Shown here: positions 38,327 through 47,097 of the stretch, piece by piece
Numbering within the stretch: the first letter of the stretch is position 1
Layout: each line of letters starts with the position of its first letter
Source of the DNA: an uncultured Alistipes sp.
Lineage (GTDB): Bacteria; Bacteroidota; Bacteroidia; Bacteroidales; Rikenellaceae
DNA: 64,000 bases
Assembly (NCBI GenBank): GCA_947591475.1
Contig: CANQDE010000004.1
Coordinates: 124,001-188,000 of the forward strand
Direction of reading: 5' to 3'
Made by a program: the position numbers and the translations under genes
Notes under the pieces: model-generated
Seen by the model: only the letters and a program-made list of their open reading frames with translations
Told to the model about the DNA's origin: nothing
Database searches by the model: none

Positions 38327-39205
38327 ATGAAAGGAACCATAGTAGGAATCGGTGAAGCACTCTGGGATGTACTTCCCGAAGGTAAAAAATTGGGCGGCGC
38401 TCCGGCGAATTTCGCCTACCACGTATCGCAGTTCGGTCTGGAAAGTTGCGTGGTGAGTGCCGTGGGCGAGGACAGCTTGGGGGATGAACTGCTTGCCAAC
38501 CTCGACGAAAAGGGATTGAACCGTCTGATCGAACGGATTCCTTATCCGACCGGCACGGTGCAGGTGGAGATCGACCAAGCCGGAATTCCGCAATACGAAA
38601 TCAAAGAGCAGGTGGCTTGGGACAATATCCCGTACACCCAACAATTGGAGCAGTTGGCTGCACATACGCAGGCGGTCTGCTTCGGATCGTTGGCACAGCG
38701 CTCGGACGTGTCGTGCGCGACCATCGGGCGTTTTCTTGACGCCATGCCGCAGGATGACGACACGCTGGTCGTCTTCGACGTGAACCTGCGGCAGGGATTC
38801 TTCAACGCGGAGATTCTCGACGCTTCGATGAAGCGTTGCAACATCTTGAAAATAAACGACGAAGAATTGGTTACCGTCAGCCGGCTTTTCGGTTATCCGG
38901 GAATCGACCTGCAAGACAAATGCTGGTTGCTGTTGGGTAAATACAATCTGAAAATGTTGATTCTGACGTGCGGCATCAACGGCAGTTATGTCTTTACGCC
39001 GGGGAATTTCTCGTTCCGCGAAACGCCGGTCGTGCAGGTTGCCGACACGGTGGGTGCCGGGGATTCGTTCACGGCGGCCTTCATCTCGTCCATCATCAAG
39101 GGCAAACCGATCGCCGAGGCACATCGTACGGCGGTAGAGGTTTCGGCATATGTTTGTACACAGAACGGTGCCATGCCGCTTCTTCCCGTGGAGTACACGC
39201 GATAG
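38327..39205 (+). CDS. PfkB-family fructokinase
   Basis: This 292-residue protein is full length for the ribokinase/PfkB family. It begins IVGIGEALWDVLPEGKKLGGAPANFAYH, the typical fructokinase N-terminal glycine motif. The ATP-binding and catalytic signature DTVGAGDSFTAAF carries the catalytic Asp. It phosphorylates cytosolic fructose released by GH32 and imported by the preceding permease. It is the last gene of the operon, followed by a terminator at 39289. Confidence 0.92.
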   Translation: MKGTIVGIGEALWDVLPEGKKLGGAPANFAYHVSQFGLESCVVSAVGEDSLGDELLANLDEKGLNRLIERIPYPTGTVQVEIDQAGIPQYEIKEQVAWDNIPYTQQLEQLAAHTQAVCFGSLAQRSDVSCATIGRFLDAMPQDDDTLVVFDVNLRQGFFNAEILDASMKRCNILKINDEELVTVSRLFGYPGIDLQDKCWLLLGKYNLKMLILTCGINGSYVFTPGNFSFRETPVVQVADTVGAGDSFTAAFISSIIKGKPIAEAHRTAVEVSAYVCTQNGAMPLLPVEYTR

Positions 39206-39288
39206 GTCCGGCCGCGACGCATTTGGTCAATAACGAACGGCAAATCCCGCCGGTGTGTCGCTTCCGGTCTCGAATGATATTTATTCAA

Positions 39289-39331
39289 AACAATTCCGTG
39301 TAATCTATTGATTTACGCGGAATTGTTTTTT
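39289..39331 (+). terminator. Rho-independent terminator after the fructokinase
   Basis: AACAATTCCGTGTAA pairs with TTTACGCGGAATTGTT (one mismatch or slip), followed by TTTTTTG. It ends the GH32-permease-fructokinase operon. Confidence 0.8.
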
Positions 39332-39506
39332 GATATTAACGGAGCATACGAGACATTTTGCAAGACGCTTCAATCTAAATAGGGCCGATTGAGCATCAAA
39401 GGCAAAAAATTAGTTAACAGACAATTAACCGTTACAAACGAAAAATCCCCGCAACTCACTGACCGACAAAAGAAAAGAGGACGATTTCTCAATCCTCCTG
39501 TTTCAG

Positions 39507-39579
39507 AGCGGAAAACGGGATTCGAACCCGCGACCTCAACCTTGGCAAGGTTGCGCTCTACCAACTGAGCTATTTCCGC
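39507..39579 (-). tRNA. tRNA-Gly (anticodon GCC)
   Basis: On the minus strand a full cloverleaf is visible: acceptor GCGGAAA/TTTCCGC, D-arm GCTC..GAGC, anticodon stem CAACC/GGTTG with loop TTGCCAA, and T-arm GCGGG-TTCGAAT-CCCGT. The discriminator base is U, as expected for glycine tRNA. CCA is not encoded. Confidence 0.96.
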
Positions 39580-39826
39580 AAACAACATCCGCAATCCTCT
39601 GAAAGGCGAATGCGGATGCAAAGGTAACGAAAATTTCCGAATCTCCAAATTTTTATGAATTTTAATCGGACTTTTTACGAATACCGATCGCTATCTTAGT
39701 ACCGGTGTATATCCGTTGGTCGTCTGTTCGGTCGCCCGATGCTGTTCGGCATGATCGGGTTGGTCGAACCGATGCGATGCTACCTTGGCCACCCTAAGGG
39801 CTATCGTTTACACCCTTATAAAAAAA

Positions 39827-40528
39827 TCATTCCAATACGAAATTCGCCTGCACGCTGTATTCCAACTTGATGGTCTTGAATTCCAACGATTCCTCCTCCT
39901 CGACAGCGGTTTCGATGCCGGCAGCGTCCGCAGCCAGACTGCGCATCATGACCGCCTTGTTGTTGTAATAGCGCGGCATGATGTCGTTGTTCGAATCGTA
40001 GATGAAGAAACATTTGCCGATCTGCTGGCCGATTGCCGTGGCTAAAGTCTGCGCATTCTCGCGGGCGTTGCGGATGGCGGCGATGCGCACCTCGTTCTTG
40101 AATTCGTCGAGTTTCGAATGGGTTACTTTCAAAATCGACACGTTCGATATGTTCAGTGCGTCGAGCGCCTGCCACACTTTGGCGACCTCGGCCGCAGAAC
40201 CCAACTGCAACTGGTATTTGGCTTGGGCGACAGAGCTGCGCTTCTTGAAAAACTCGCTCGACAGATTGGCGACTTTCAACTGTTTTTCGATGTCGACGCC
40301 CAATTTTTTGAGCGCGGCGATCATGTCGCGCTGCTGGCTTTCGACCGAGATTTTGCCTTTCGAATCGCGTTCGTTGATGACGATCGAAAGGTAGAATTCA
40401 TCGGGCGCGACCTCCTTTTCGGCCCGTCCGTTGACTTGGATGTAGCTGGGGAATGCTTCCTGTTTCGTTTGGGCCGTTGCGGCGAATGCCACGCATGCTG
40501 CGGCCAAGCATAAAAGAATCCGTTTCAT
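39827..40528 (-). CDS. SIMPL-domain (DUF541) exported protein
   Basis: This 233-residue protein has a signal peptide ending at AATAQ. The remainder matches the SIMPL family: YIQVNGRAEKEVAPDEFYLSI at the start, repeated beta-alpha units, and the C-terminal KTIKLEYSVQANFVLE. Members are periplasmic or outer-membrane-associated oligomers of poorly known function. An adjacent leftward cluster holds DUF1573, kinase-like and SlyD genes. No catalytic motif can be named. Confidence 0.85.
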   Translation of the reverse strand: MKRILLCLAAACVAFAATAQTKQEAFPSYIQVNGRAEKEVAPDEFYLSIVINERDSKGKISVESQQRDMIAALKKLGVDIEKQLKVANLSSEFFKKRSSVAQAKYQLQLGSAAEVAKVWQALDALNISNVSILKVTHSKLDEFKNEVRIAAIRNARENAQTLATAIGQQIGKCFFIYDSNNDIMPRYYNNKAVMMRSLAADAAGIETAVEEEESLEFKTIKLEYSVQANFVLE

Positions 40529-40631
40529 AATTTGTTATATTTTCTGTTGCGATTCTTTCCGAGTTCCTTGCCTGCATAGCAAGTTAATAATAAAACGTGG
40601 AAAGAGGGCGGTTTATTGTGCGCGGCAGGCT

Positions 40632-41054
40632 TTATTGTTTGGTGCGGCGGGCGGGTTTGACCGTGCCGGACAGCGCCAACCGGATGGCCGGACGGTTGCC
40701 CGATGCGGAGGTGTAGACCGGCATCTGCTTGTAGAGGGCCCCTTCGCGGCCGTGCGGATCGAAAGTGATGAGGACTTCGCCCGTCGCACGCGGGGCAATC
40801 GGTTTGCGCGAAAAAGAGCTCTTTACGCAGCCGCACGAGGTGTCCACCCGCAAAATGACGATCGGTTTGTCCGATTGGTTTTCATAGCGGAAACGGTAGG
40901 TGCGCGGCGGATCGTTTTCGGCAATATCCCCGATGTTGTATACCGAATCGGGGAAAATCAGTTGCTGCGCTGCGGCGGAGTCCGCCGTGCATGCTGCGAA
41001 AAGAATCGTCAGCAAAAAGAGCAGCCGGTTGATGGATAAAAGTCTGTTTATCAT
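40632..41054 (-). CDS. DUF1573 exported protein
   Basis: This 140-residue protein has a hydrophobic N-terminus with FAAC, a possible lipobox. The DUF1573 beta-sandwich follows: YNIGDIAENDPPRTYRFRYEN, then the hallmark VDTSCGCVK and the GEVLITFDP strand. The family resembles ASH/immunoglobulin-like domains and is common in Bacteroidota; its function is unknown. It lies between the SIMPL gene and the kinase-like gene on the same strand. Confidence 0.88.
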   Translation of the reverse strand: MINRLLSINRLLFLLTILFAACTADSAAAQQLIFPDSVYNIGDIAENDPPRTYRFRYENQSDKPIVILRVDTSCGCVKSSFSRKPIAPRATGEVLITFDPHGREGALYKQMPVYTSASGNRPAIRLALSGTVKPARRTKQ

Positions 41055-41111
41055 TCGTGCATCAGTTTTTCGAATGCAGTCCGTATTTTGTCGGTCGTTT
41101 CGGGCTGTGCT

Positions 41112-42281
41112 TCAGGGTTCGACGATTTTTCCCGTGCGGTCGATTCGGCTGCGTATGCCGTTTCTGATGACGACGGCCACGCCGTCGTGGAACGGTTTTA
41201 CGGCCTCGCAATCCGGACAGTCGATTACCGGACGGCCCGTCGGGTCGATGTAATGCCACGTGTCGTCCAACTGCACGGCAGCCAATCCTTCGGTGAAGTC
41301 GAATCCGCAATCGTACAACGGTGGAACGACGATTTTCGTATCGGTGCGATAACCCCAATAGCCGTTTTCGACGAACAGTTCCGGCGTCTCGGCGTCGTCC
41401 GGCACCTTATCCGGACGGAGTTCCTGTTCCACTTCGTGGCGGGCCGCATCGAGCAGCGGAGCGAGTTGCGGCAGCCGGAGTGTTGGCGAATACAACAGGC
41501 AGGCGATTCGATATTGCGCCGCCCGTCCGTGCCGTTTGAACAATTCGAGCACTTCGCATAGGGCCGTGTCCGTCGCGATGTGTTGCGGATCGAACAACAA
41601 TCCGTCGCGGTCGTCGTAACGGTCGAGCAATTCCGGTGCCATACGCAATGCGTGCAGCGCCGTGGCAATCAGGGCCGTCGGGTAGTCGTCCAAGGTGGCA
41701 TCGAAATCCGCAACCGTGCGTGCTGGATGCTGATAGGCTGCCGTGCCCAATTCGGGGCTGGGTTCGCCGGCGAACTCCGGCAGATAGGCAGCATCGAAGT
41801 CGATCGGATGCAAACGGTCGTCCTTGTCTACTAAAATGTTTTCGGGCTTCAAGTCGCCGTGGGCCCGATCGTCCGAGACCCATGCGGCCCCCAATCGGTC
41901 GAATGCGAGCGACCATTGGGTAATCCGTGTGAGGTCTCGATTCCGCACGGCCTCGAAAAGCGCCTCCCGCAACGTCTGGCCCTCGATCCAGTCGTCCACT
42001 ACGACATCGACCCACACCCCGCAATCCGCACCGGTGAAGAGAAACAACTCCCCTTCGCGGAGCCGGTCGCCGTAGATGGCCCGCAGATGCCGCATCGGGC
42101 GCCGATAACAATGCAACGCCCGTATGCGTCCGTCGATTCGAATGCGGAAGACGATCGCCGTATTGCCCAAAGCGTACCAAGGCTGACCGTCGGGCCGGCG
42201 GCAAAGTGTCCACTCACCCGATGTGCGGGTCAACCCGAGGGTATCTTCCAGCGACATCAGGTATTGGCTCAACGAATACAT
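41112..42281 (-). CDS. Eukaryotic-type protein kinase-like protein with C-terminal WG repeats
   Basis: The protein has 389 residues and no signal peptide. Residues ~15-290 follow the protein-kinase plan: catalytic-loop motif HGDLKPEN (141-148, Asp143) and a metal-site equivalent DFD (161-163) instead of DFG. A glycine-loop region (ALGNTAIVFRIRIDGRIRALHCYR) has His57 where the ATP-binding Lys is expected. Residues ~305-389 contain WG-type repeats (NGYWGYRTDTKIVVPPLYD, DDTWHYIDPTGRPVID, NGIRSRIDRTGKIVEP). Whether it is active is uncertain. It is probably cytosolic and lies 30 bp downstream of slyD on the leftward strand. Confidence 0.8.
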   Translation of the reverse strand: MYSLSQYLMSLEDTLGLTRTSGEWTLCRRPDGQPWYALGNTAIVFRIRIDGRIRALHCYRRPMRHLRAIYGDRLREGELFLFTGADCGVWVDVVVDDWIEGQTLREALFEAVRNRDLTRITQWSLAFDRLGAAWVSDDRAHGDLKPENILVDKDDRLHPIDFDAAYLPEFAGEPSPELGTAAYQHPARTVADFDATLDDYPTALIATALHALRMAPELLDRYDDRDGLLFDPQHIATDTALCEVLELFKRHGRAAQYRIACLLYSPTLRLPQLAPLLDAARHEVEQELRPDKVPDDAETPELFVENGYWGYRTDTKIVVPPLYDCGFDFTEGLAAVQLDDTWHYIDPTGRPVIDCPDCEAVKPFHDGVAVVIRNGIRSRIDRTGKIVEP

Positions 42282-42311
42282 CGGATTTCGAAAGCCGTAT
42301 CGTCCTGCGTT

Positions 42312-42878
42312 TTAATGGCAATGGCCCTCGCAGCCGCAACCGTCGTGCTCGCCGCCGCAGTCGCAACCTTCGTGGTCGTGGTGGCAGTCGCCGCCGCAAT
42401 CGCCGCACGAACAATGTCCTTGCAGGTCTTCGGGCGTTACGTCGCGCACGGAGATCACCTCGACGGCGAAGTGCAGCGTCTTGCCGGCCATCGGGTGGTT
42501 GAAGTCCATCTTCACGTGGTCGTCGGCGACCTCCTTGACGACCCCCATCATGCGGTTGCCCTGCGCGTCGCTCATCGGAATTTGGTTGCCTGCGTAGAGC
42601 ATGTCGTCGGCGATTTTGCCGTCGACCATGAAGATGTTTTTGGGCAGGTCGACCACCGCTTCGGCGATGAACTCGCCGTACCCGTCTTTCGGAGCGAGCG
42701 TGAATTCGACCCGATCGCCGGGCTCTTTGCCGAGAATGGCCGCTTCGAATTTCGGCAGGAGCATTCCCGTACCGAAGATGAATTCGAGCGGCTGGCCCGG
42801 ACGCGACTGGTCGGCGATTTTGCCGTCGACGGTCAGTGTATAATCGACGCCGACCATTTTATTCGCTTCAACTTTCAT
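42312..42878 (-). CDS. slyD: FKBP-type peptidyl-prolyl isomerase, SlyD-like, with metal-binding tail
   Basis: The start at 42878 is chosen over 42896 because the A-rich leader box CAGTTAATAAAAAC directly precedes it. The 188-residue protein has a split FKBP domain (GVDYTLTVDGKIADQS, LEFIFGTGMLLPKFEAA, DGYGE) with the inserted chaperone flap (~70-130). A C-terminal tail of about 40 residues is rich in His, Cys, Gly and Asp and should bind nickel or zinc. SlyD catalyses proline isomerisation and helps metal delivery. The tail is unusually Cys-rich (CSCGDCGGDC). Confidence 0.9.
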   Translation of the reverse strand: MKVEANKMVGVDYTLTVDGKIADQSRPGQPLEFIFGTGMLLPKFEAAILGKEPGDRVEFTLAPKDGYGEFIAEAVVDLPKNIFMVDGKIADDMLYAGNQIPMSDAQGNRMMGVVKEVADDHVKMDFNHPMAGKTLHFAVEVISVRDVTPEDLQGHCSCGDCGGDCHHDHEGCDCGGEHDGCGCEGHCH

Positions 42879-42959
42879 GTTTTTATTAACTGTCAAGGAT
42901 TATTAAGTGGTTAATTTAATTATTTTTACATCTACCTTAATTTTTATTGTCCGAGTGCT

Positions 42960-43044
42960 CCGTGGCCTAATGGTTATGGGAGGGCCGCAGTCTGCGAAGC
43001 GAGCGACTGCGAGCCTTCGCCGCCGGAGACTGCGGCTCGCACGG
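42960..43044 (+). other. Structured intergenic element with alternative stems
   Basis: GGGCCGCAGTCT (42982-42993) pairs with AGACTGCGGCTC (43027-43038), and outer CCGTG/CACGG (42960-42964/43040-43044) extends the structure. GCAGTC can alternatively pair with GACTGC at 43005-43010, so two mutually exclusive folds exist. It lies between slyD and the repeat-flanked DUF cassette. No reading frame of interest is seen in 42907-43046. Confidence 0.45.
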
Positions 43045-43046
43045 TG

Positions 43047-43216
43047 TTTTATTAGCGCGATAGCTTCTTTGTCTTGCTTATGGCCGTTATCGGCGCTTCC
43101 GTCCGTTTTTTGTTAGTGCGATAGTTCCTTTGTCTTGCTTATGACCGTCATCAACGCTTCCGTTCGTCTGTTATTCCTTATTAACTGTCCGATCCGTACC
43201 AGTTAATAAAGAACTG
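43047..43216 (+). repeat. Left direct repeat bracketing the DUF2442/DUF4160 cassette
   Basis: Two 61-bp units (TTAG at 43052 and 43113) of the form TTATTAGCGCGATAG...CTTTGTCTTGCTTATGGCCG...CGCTTCCGTCCG are followed by GATCCGTACCAGTTAATAAA and GAACTG. The distal end lies inside the 3' end of the DUF2442 gene and encodes its last ~13 residues. The same succession recurs at 43706-43864. Confidence 0.85.
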
Positions 43217-43434
43217 ATTTCGTAGAGGAATTCGGGAGCGAAATCGGCTCCGTTGGCCCATTCGATCGTTATGGGCGTTAGGCCGTATTGGATGAATTTT
43301 TCCTTGTCGAGCAACTCTCCGAATACGGTTCCGGTCAGATAGGGGCGCAAGTCGACGAACTTTTTTTCTTCGGTGTTGAACGTCAGCAGCAGCTCGTAAT
43401 CTTTCAGATATTCTACATCGGTTATTCGCAACAT
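43171..43434 (-). CDS. DUF2442 small protein
   Basis: The protein has 87 residues. Residues 1-73 (MLRITDVEYLKDYELLLTFN, then FGELLDKEKF, ITIEWANGADFAPEFLYEIS) match DUF2442. The tail SLLTGTDRTVNKE is encoded by the left flanking repeat, so the native end is probably around residue 73. It follows the DUF4160 gene by 7 bp on the same strand. DUF4160/DUF2442 pairs are widespread small accessory modules often listed as candidate toxin-antitoxin systems; function is not established. Confidence 0.82.
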   Translation of the reverse strand: MLRITDVEYLKDYELLLTFNTEEKKFVDLRPYLTGTVFGELLDKEKFIQYGLTPITIEWANGADFAPEFLYEISSLLTGTDRTVNKE

Positions 43435-43441
43435 CGTCCTG

Positions 43442-43699
43442 TTATTTTAGCGGTTCCACTTTTCCGATCGGTTCGCCTTTTTGGGCTTTCTCCCACAGTT
43501 GGAGCACCTCTTGTTCATGCAGGTCGAGCCATTTGTTTACCAGTACGACCACTTTCGCCGGTGCTTGTCCATCCACAATCCGGTCGATTACGCTTATGTT
43601 GCACGTGTAGCTCCCATACGAAAAATGGATATGGGGCGGGTTGTGGTCTTTCCAGTAGAGAAAGAGGATGATCCCATAAAATCTGCAAATCTCCGGCAT
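43442..43699 (-). CDS. DUF4160 small protein
   Basis: This 85-residue protein matches DUF4160 across its length: EICRFYGIILFLYWKDHNPPHIHF, SYGSYTCNISV, then VVVLVNKWLDLHEQEVLQLWEKAQKGEP. The HNPPHIH segment is the family signature. It is the upstream gene of a two-gene unit with DUF2442 and starts just inside the right flanking repeat. No activity can be assigned from sequence. Confidence 0.85.
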   Translation of the reverse strand: MPEICRFYGIILFLYWKDHNPPHIHFSYGSYTCNISVIDRIVDGQAPAKVVVLVNKWLDLHEQEVLQLWEKAQKGEPIGKVEPLK

Positions 43700-43705
43700 A
43701 TTCGT

Positions 43706-43864
43706 TTTTTTATTAGCGCGGCAGCTCCTTTGTCTTGCTTATGGCCGTCATCGGCGCTTCCGTCCGTTTTTTGTTAGCGCGATAGCTCCTTTGTCCTGCT
43801 TACGAGCGTCATCGGCGCTTCTGTCTATTTGACCGTGCGATCCGTACCCGTTAATAAAAAACTG
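43706..43864 (+). repeat. Right direct repeat bracketing the DUF2442/DUF4160 cassette
   Basis: Two 61-bp units (TTAG at 43713 and 43774) are followed by GATCCGTACCCGTTAATAAA and AACTG, in the same order and orientation as the left copy. A further degenerate GACCCGCACCTCTTAACAAC follows at 43867-43886, before leuS. Confidence 0.85.
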
Positions 43865-43931
43865 TCCGACCCGCACCTCTTAACAACAAAACAAAAGTAG
43901 GACATTTTCCCCCGATTGCCAAAAAATTTGC

Positions 43932-43939
43932 TAAATTTG
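43932..43939 (+). promoter_or_regulatory. -7 box for leuS
   Basis: TAAATTTG matches TAnnTTTG and lies 18 bp before the leuS ATG. No clear -33 TTG is found at the canonical spacing. Confidence 0.5.
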
Positions 43940-43956
43940 CCGGAAAAACATCCGAT

Positions 43957-46710
43957 ATGGATTACAATTTCAAAGAGATAGAGGCCAAATGGCAGCGGCA
44001 ATGGCGCGAAAATCATACCTATCGCGTCGTCGAAGACCCTGCACGTCCCAAATTCTATGTGCTCGACATGTTCCCGTATCCGTCCGGTGCGGGCTTGCAC
44101 GTCGGCCATCCGTTGGGTTACATCGCATCCGATATTTTCGCCCGTTACAAACGGTTGAAAGGGTTCAATGTCCTGCATCCGATGGGCTACGACGCTTTCG
44201 GCCTGCCCGCCGAGCAATATGCCATCCAGACGGGCCAGCATCCGGCCGTTACGACCGAGCACAACGTGGCCCGTTATCGCGAGCAGCTCGACAAAATCGG
44301 CTTCTCGTTCGATTGGGAGCGCGAGGTGCGGACGTGCGATCCTGCCTATTATAAATGGACGCAGTGGGCGTTTCTGAAGATGTTCGGTCATTGGTACGAC
44401 CGCACGCGGCAGAAAGCCCGTCCCATCGAGGAGCTGACCGCTGCTTTCGCCGCTCACGGCACTGAGGGAATCGACGCTGCTTGCACGACCGAGATGCACT
44501 TCACCGCCGCCGAGTGGAACGATTGGGACGAAGCCCGCAAGGAGCAGGTGTTGCAGAATTACCGGCTGGCGTTCCGCGCCGACACGATGGTCAACTGGTG
44601 CCCGAAACTCGGCACGGTGCTGGCCAACGACGAGGTGCGCGATGGATTGTCGGTGCGTGGCGGCTTCCCTGTGGAGCAGAAACGCATGAAACAGTGGCTG
44701 TTGCGCGTTACGGCCTATGCACAGCGCATGCTCGACGGTCTGGATCGGTTGGAGTGGAGCGATTCGTTGAAGGAGATTCAGCGCAACTGGATCGGTCGGT
44801 CGGTCGGTGCGCAGGTGTTTTTCGATATTGCCGGTTCGGAGAAGAAGCTCGAAATTTTCACGACCCGTCCCGATACGATTTTCGGCGTTACGTTCATGGT
44901 CATCGCGCCCGAACACGAATGGGTCGTCGAACTGACGACGCCCGAAAATAGGGCGGCGGTCGAAGCCTACATCGAACAGGCCCGCAAACGTTCCGAGCGC
45001 GAGCGCATCGCCGAAACCCGACGGGTGAGCGGCGTCGCGACCGGTTCCTATGCCGTCAATCCCTTCACGGGCAAGAAAATACCCATTTACGTTTCGGATT
45101 ACGTGCTGGCCGGTTACGGTACGGGCGCGATCATGGCGGTGCCGGCGCACGATTCGCGCGACTATGCGTTTGCACGCCATTTCGGTTTGGAAATCGTGCC
45201 GGTCGTTGCGGGCGGCGACCTCGAAAAGGGCTCCTACGATGCGAAAGAGGGGCGGATGATTAACTCCGACTTTTTGAACGGTAAGGACGTGAAGGAGGCC
45301 ATCGCCTTGATGTTCGACGAGGTGGAACGCCGCGGATTGGGCAAAAAGCTCGTCAATTATCGGCTGCGCGACGCTATCTTTTCGCGGCAGCGCTATTGGG
45401 GCGAGCCGTTCCCCATCTATTACAAGGGCGATACGGCCTATCCGCTCGACGAATCGAAATTGCCGCTCGAGTTGCCGCCCGTCGCCGATTTCGGCCCCAC
45501 GGAACAGGGCGAACCGCCGCTGGCCCGCGTGAAGAACTGGGCGACCCCCGAAGGGTATCCCTACGAACTTTCGACCATGCCCGGATTCGCCGGTTCGTCG
45601 GCCTACTACCTGCGTTACATGGATCCGCACAACGATCGGGCGTTGGTGAGCCGCGAAGCGGACGAGTATTGGCGTTCGGTCGACCTCTACGTCGGCGGCA
45701 TCGAACACGCCACGGGCCACCTGATGTATTCGCGGTTCTGGAACATGTTCCTTTACGACCTTGGCTACGTGTGCGAGGAGGAGCCGTTCCGCAAGCTGAT
45801 TAACCAAGGTATGATACAGGGCCGGTCGAACTTCGTTTATCGCGTCGTGGGTACCAACAAGTTCGTCTCGCTCGGCCTCAAAGACCAGTACGAAACGCAG
45901 GAGATTCACGTCGATGTCAACATCGTGAAGAACGACGTGCTCGATACGGAGGCTTTCCGCCGTTGGATGCCCGACTTCCGCGATGCCGAGTTCATCCTCG
46001 AAGATGGAAAATACGTCTGCGGCTGGGCCGTCGAGAAGATGTCGAAGTCGATGTACAACGTCGTCAATCCCGATTACATCGTCGACAACTACGGGGCCGA
46101 TACGCTGCGCATGTACGAAATGTTCCTCGGTCCGTTGGAGCAGTCCAAACCGTGGGATACGAACGGCATCGACGGGGTGCACAAGTTCCTGCGCCGATTC
46201 TGGCGGATGTTCTTCCGCAACGGGACGTTCGGTGTCAGCGACGAGCCGGCGACCGAAAAGGAGCTGCGCACGTTGCACAAGACCATCAAGAAGGTGAGCG
46301 AGGACATCGAGAATTTCTCGTTCAATACGTCGGTGGCTGCTTTCATGATTTGCCTGAACGAGCTGGGCGACTGCGACAAACGGCAGATTCTCGAACCGTT
46401 GACCGTGTTGCTCGCGCCGTTCGCTCCGCATATCGCCGAAGAACTTTGGTCGCAGTTAGGGCATACGACGTCGGTGTGCGACGCCGCCTATCCGACTTAC
46501 GACGAACACTACCTCGTGCAGAGCACGTTCGAATATCCGGTGTCGGTCAACGGCAAGCTGCGTTTCCGCAAGGAGTACGCCCTCTCGATGACCCCTTCCG
46601 AGATTCAGACGGCGGTCGTCGCGGAGCCCGAGGCGCAGAAATGGCTCGACGGCAAGGCCCCGAAAAAGGTGATCGTCGTCGCGGGGAAAATCATCAATAT
46701 CGTTATTTGA
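43957..46710 (+). CDS. leuS: Leucyl-tRNA synthetase
   Basis: This 917-residue class I synthetase charges tRNA-Leu in the cytosol. The nucleotide-binding signature is HVGH (48-51) within [17 protein letters not shown]. The CP1 editing domain is present ([35 protein letters not shown]). KMSKS lies at 694-698, followed by the anticodon-binding and C-terminal domains. Length is normal. The 3' half of the editing domain includes the usual Bacteroidota insertions. It is an essential housekeeping gene with no operon partner. Confidence 0.98.
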   Translation: MDYNFKEIEAKWQRQWRENHTYRVVEDPARPKFYVLDMFPYPSGAGLHVGHPLGYIASDIFARYKRLKGFNVLHPMGYDAFGLPAEQYAIQTGQHPAVTTEHNVARYREQLDKIGFSFDWEREVRTCDPAYYKWTQWAFLKMFGHWYDRTRQKARPIEELTAAFAAHGTEGIDAACTTEMHFTAAEWNDWDEARKEQVLQNYRLAFRADTMVNWCPKLGTVLANDEVRDGLSVRGGFPVEQKRMKQWLLRVTAYAQRMLDGLDRLEWSDSLKEIQRNWIGRSVGAQVFFDIAGSEKKLEIFTTRPDTIFGVTFMVIAPEHEWVVELTTPENRAAVEAYIEQARKRSERERIAETRRVSGVATGSYAVNPFTGKKIPIYVSDYVLAGYGTGAIMAVPAHDSRDYAFARHFGLEIVPVVAGGDLEKGSYDAKEGRMINSDFLNGKDVKEAIALMFDEVERRGLGKKLVNYRLRDAIFSRQRYWGEPFPIYYKGDTAYPLDESKLPLELPPVADFGPTEQGEPPLARVKNWATPEGYPYELSTMPGFAGSSAYYLRYMDPHNDRALVSREADEYWRSVDLYVGGIEHATGHLMYSRFWNMFLYDLGYVCEEEPFRKLINQGMIQGRSNFVYRVVGTNKFVSLGLKDQYETQEIHVDVNIVKNDVLDTEAFRRWMPDFRDAEFILEDGKYVCGWAVEKMSKSMYNVVNPDYIVDNYGADTLRMYEMFLGPLEQSKPWDTNGIDGVHKFLRRFWRMFFRNGTFGVSDEPATEKELRTLHKTIKKVSEDIENFSFNTSVAAFMICLNELGDCDKRQILEPLTVLLAPFAPHIAEELWSQLGHTTSVCDAAYPTYDEHYLVQSTFEYPVSVNGKLRFRKEYALSMTPSEIQTAVVAEPEAQKWLDGKAPKKVIVVAGKIINIVI

Positions 46711-46775
46711 CAGCAATAACTTATTGATATTCAAATTGAGATCACAAACCGTGATGTCAAAAACCGGAAAGACCG

Positions 46776-47078
46776 ATGGAGCTGCAACCCATACAAAGCA
46801 AAATTTACGAGATTCGCGGTCAACGGGTGATGCTCGATTTCGATTTGGCGGAACTCTACCAAGTGGAAACCAAGCGTCTGAAAGAGGCCGTGCGGCGTAA
46901 TATCGAGCGTTTCGAGGGCGAAGATTTCATGTTCGAGCTGTCGGAAAGCGAGTATAACTCACTGATAATGAGTTTGAGGTCGCATTTTGCGACCTCAAAC
47001 CTCCCCGAATCGGCCGAACGCGGCGGACGTCGATACGCTTTCGGGCTATGCCGAGGCGAGAAAAGGTGCATAAAATGA
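46776..47078 (+). pseudogene. Truncated ORF6N-domain gene remnant
   Basis: The first ~80 residues ([37 protein letters not shown], then [20 protein letters not shown]) match the start of ORF6N DNA-binding proteins. The family normally continues RYxPYAFTEQGVAMLSSVL and on to ~170-300 residues. Here the frame becomes [18 protein letters not shown] and stops at 100 residues. It looks like a decayed accessory or phage-type gene rather than a functional regulator. It lies between leuS and the esterase gene. Confidence 0.7.
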
Positions 47079-47097
47079 ACGAAACAAAACAACCGAA

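Noticed and set aside
42950..42985. tRNA-like segment (GTGGCCTAATGGTTATGG resembles a D-arm)
   Set aside because: No anticodon or T-arm with TTCGA follows, and the downstream sequence folds into a different hairpin.
43047..43170. Possible CRISPR or minisatellite array (61-bp period)
   Set aside because: Only two units per block, no unique spacers between short repeats, and no cas genes.
43825..46431. Long open frame antisense to leuS (868 codons)
   Set aside because: It is the complement of an unmistakable leuS gene in G+C-rich sequence. It shows no family features and its tail is merely the flanking repeat.
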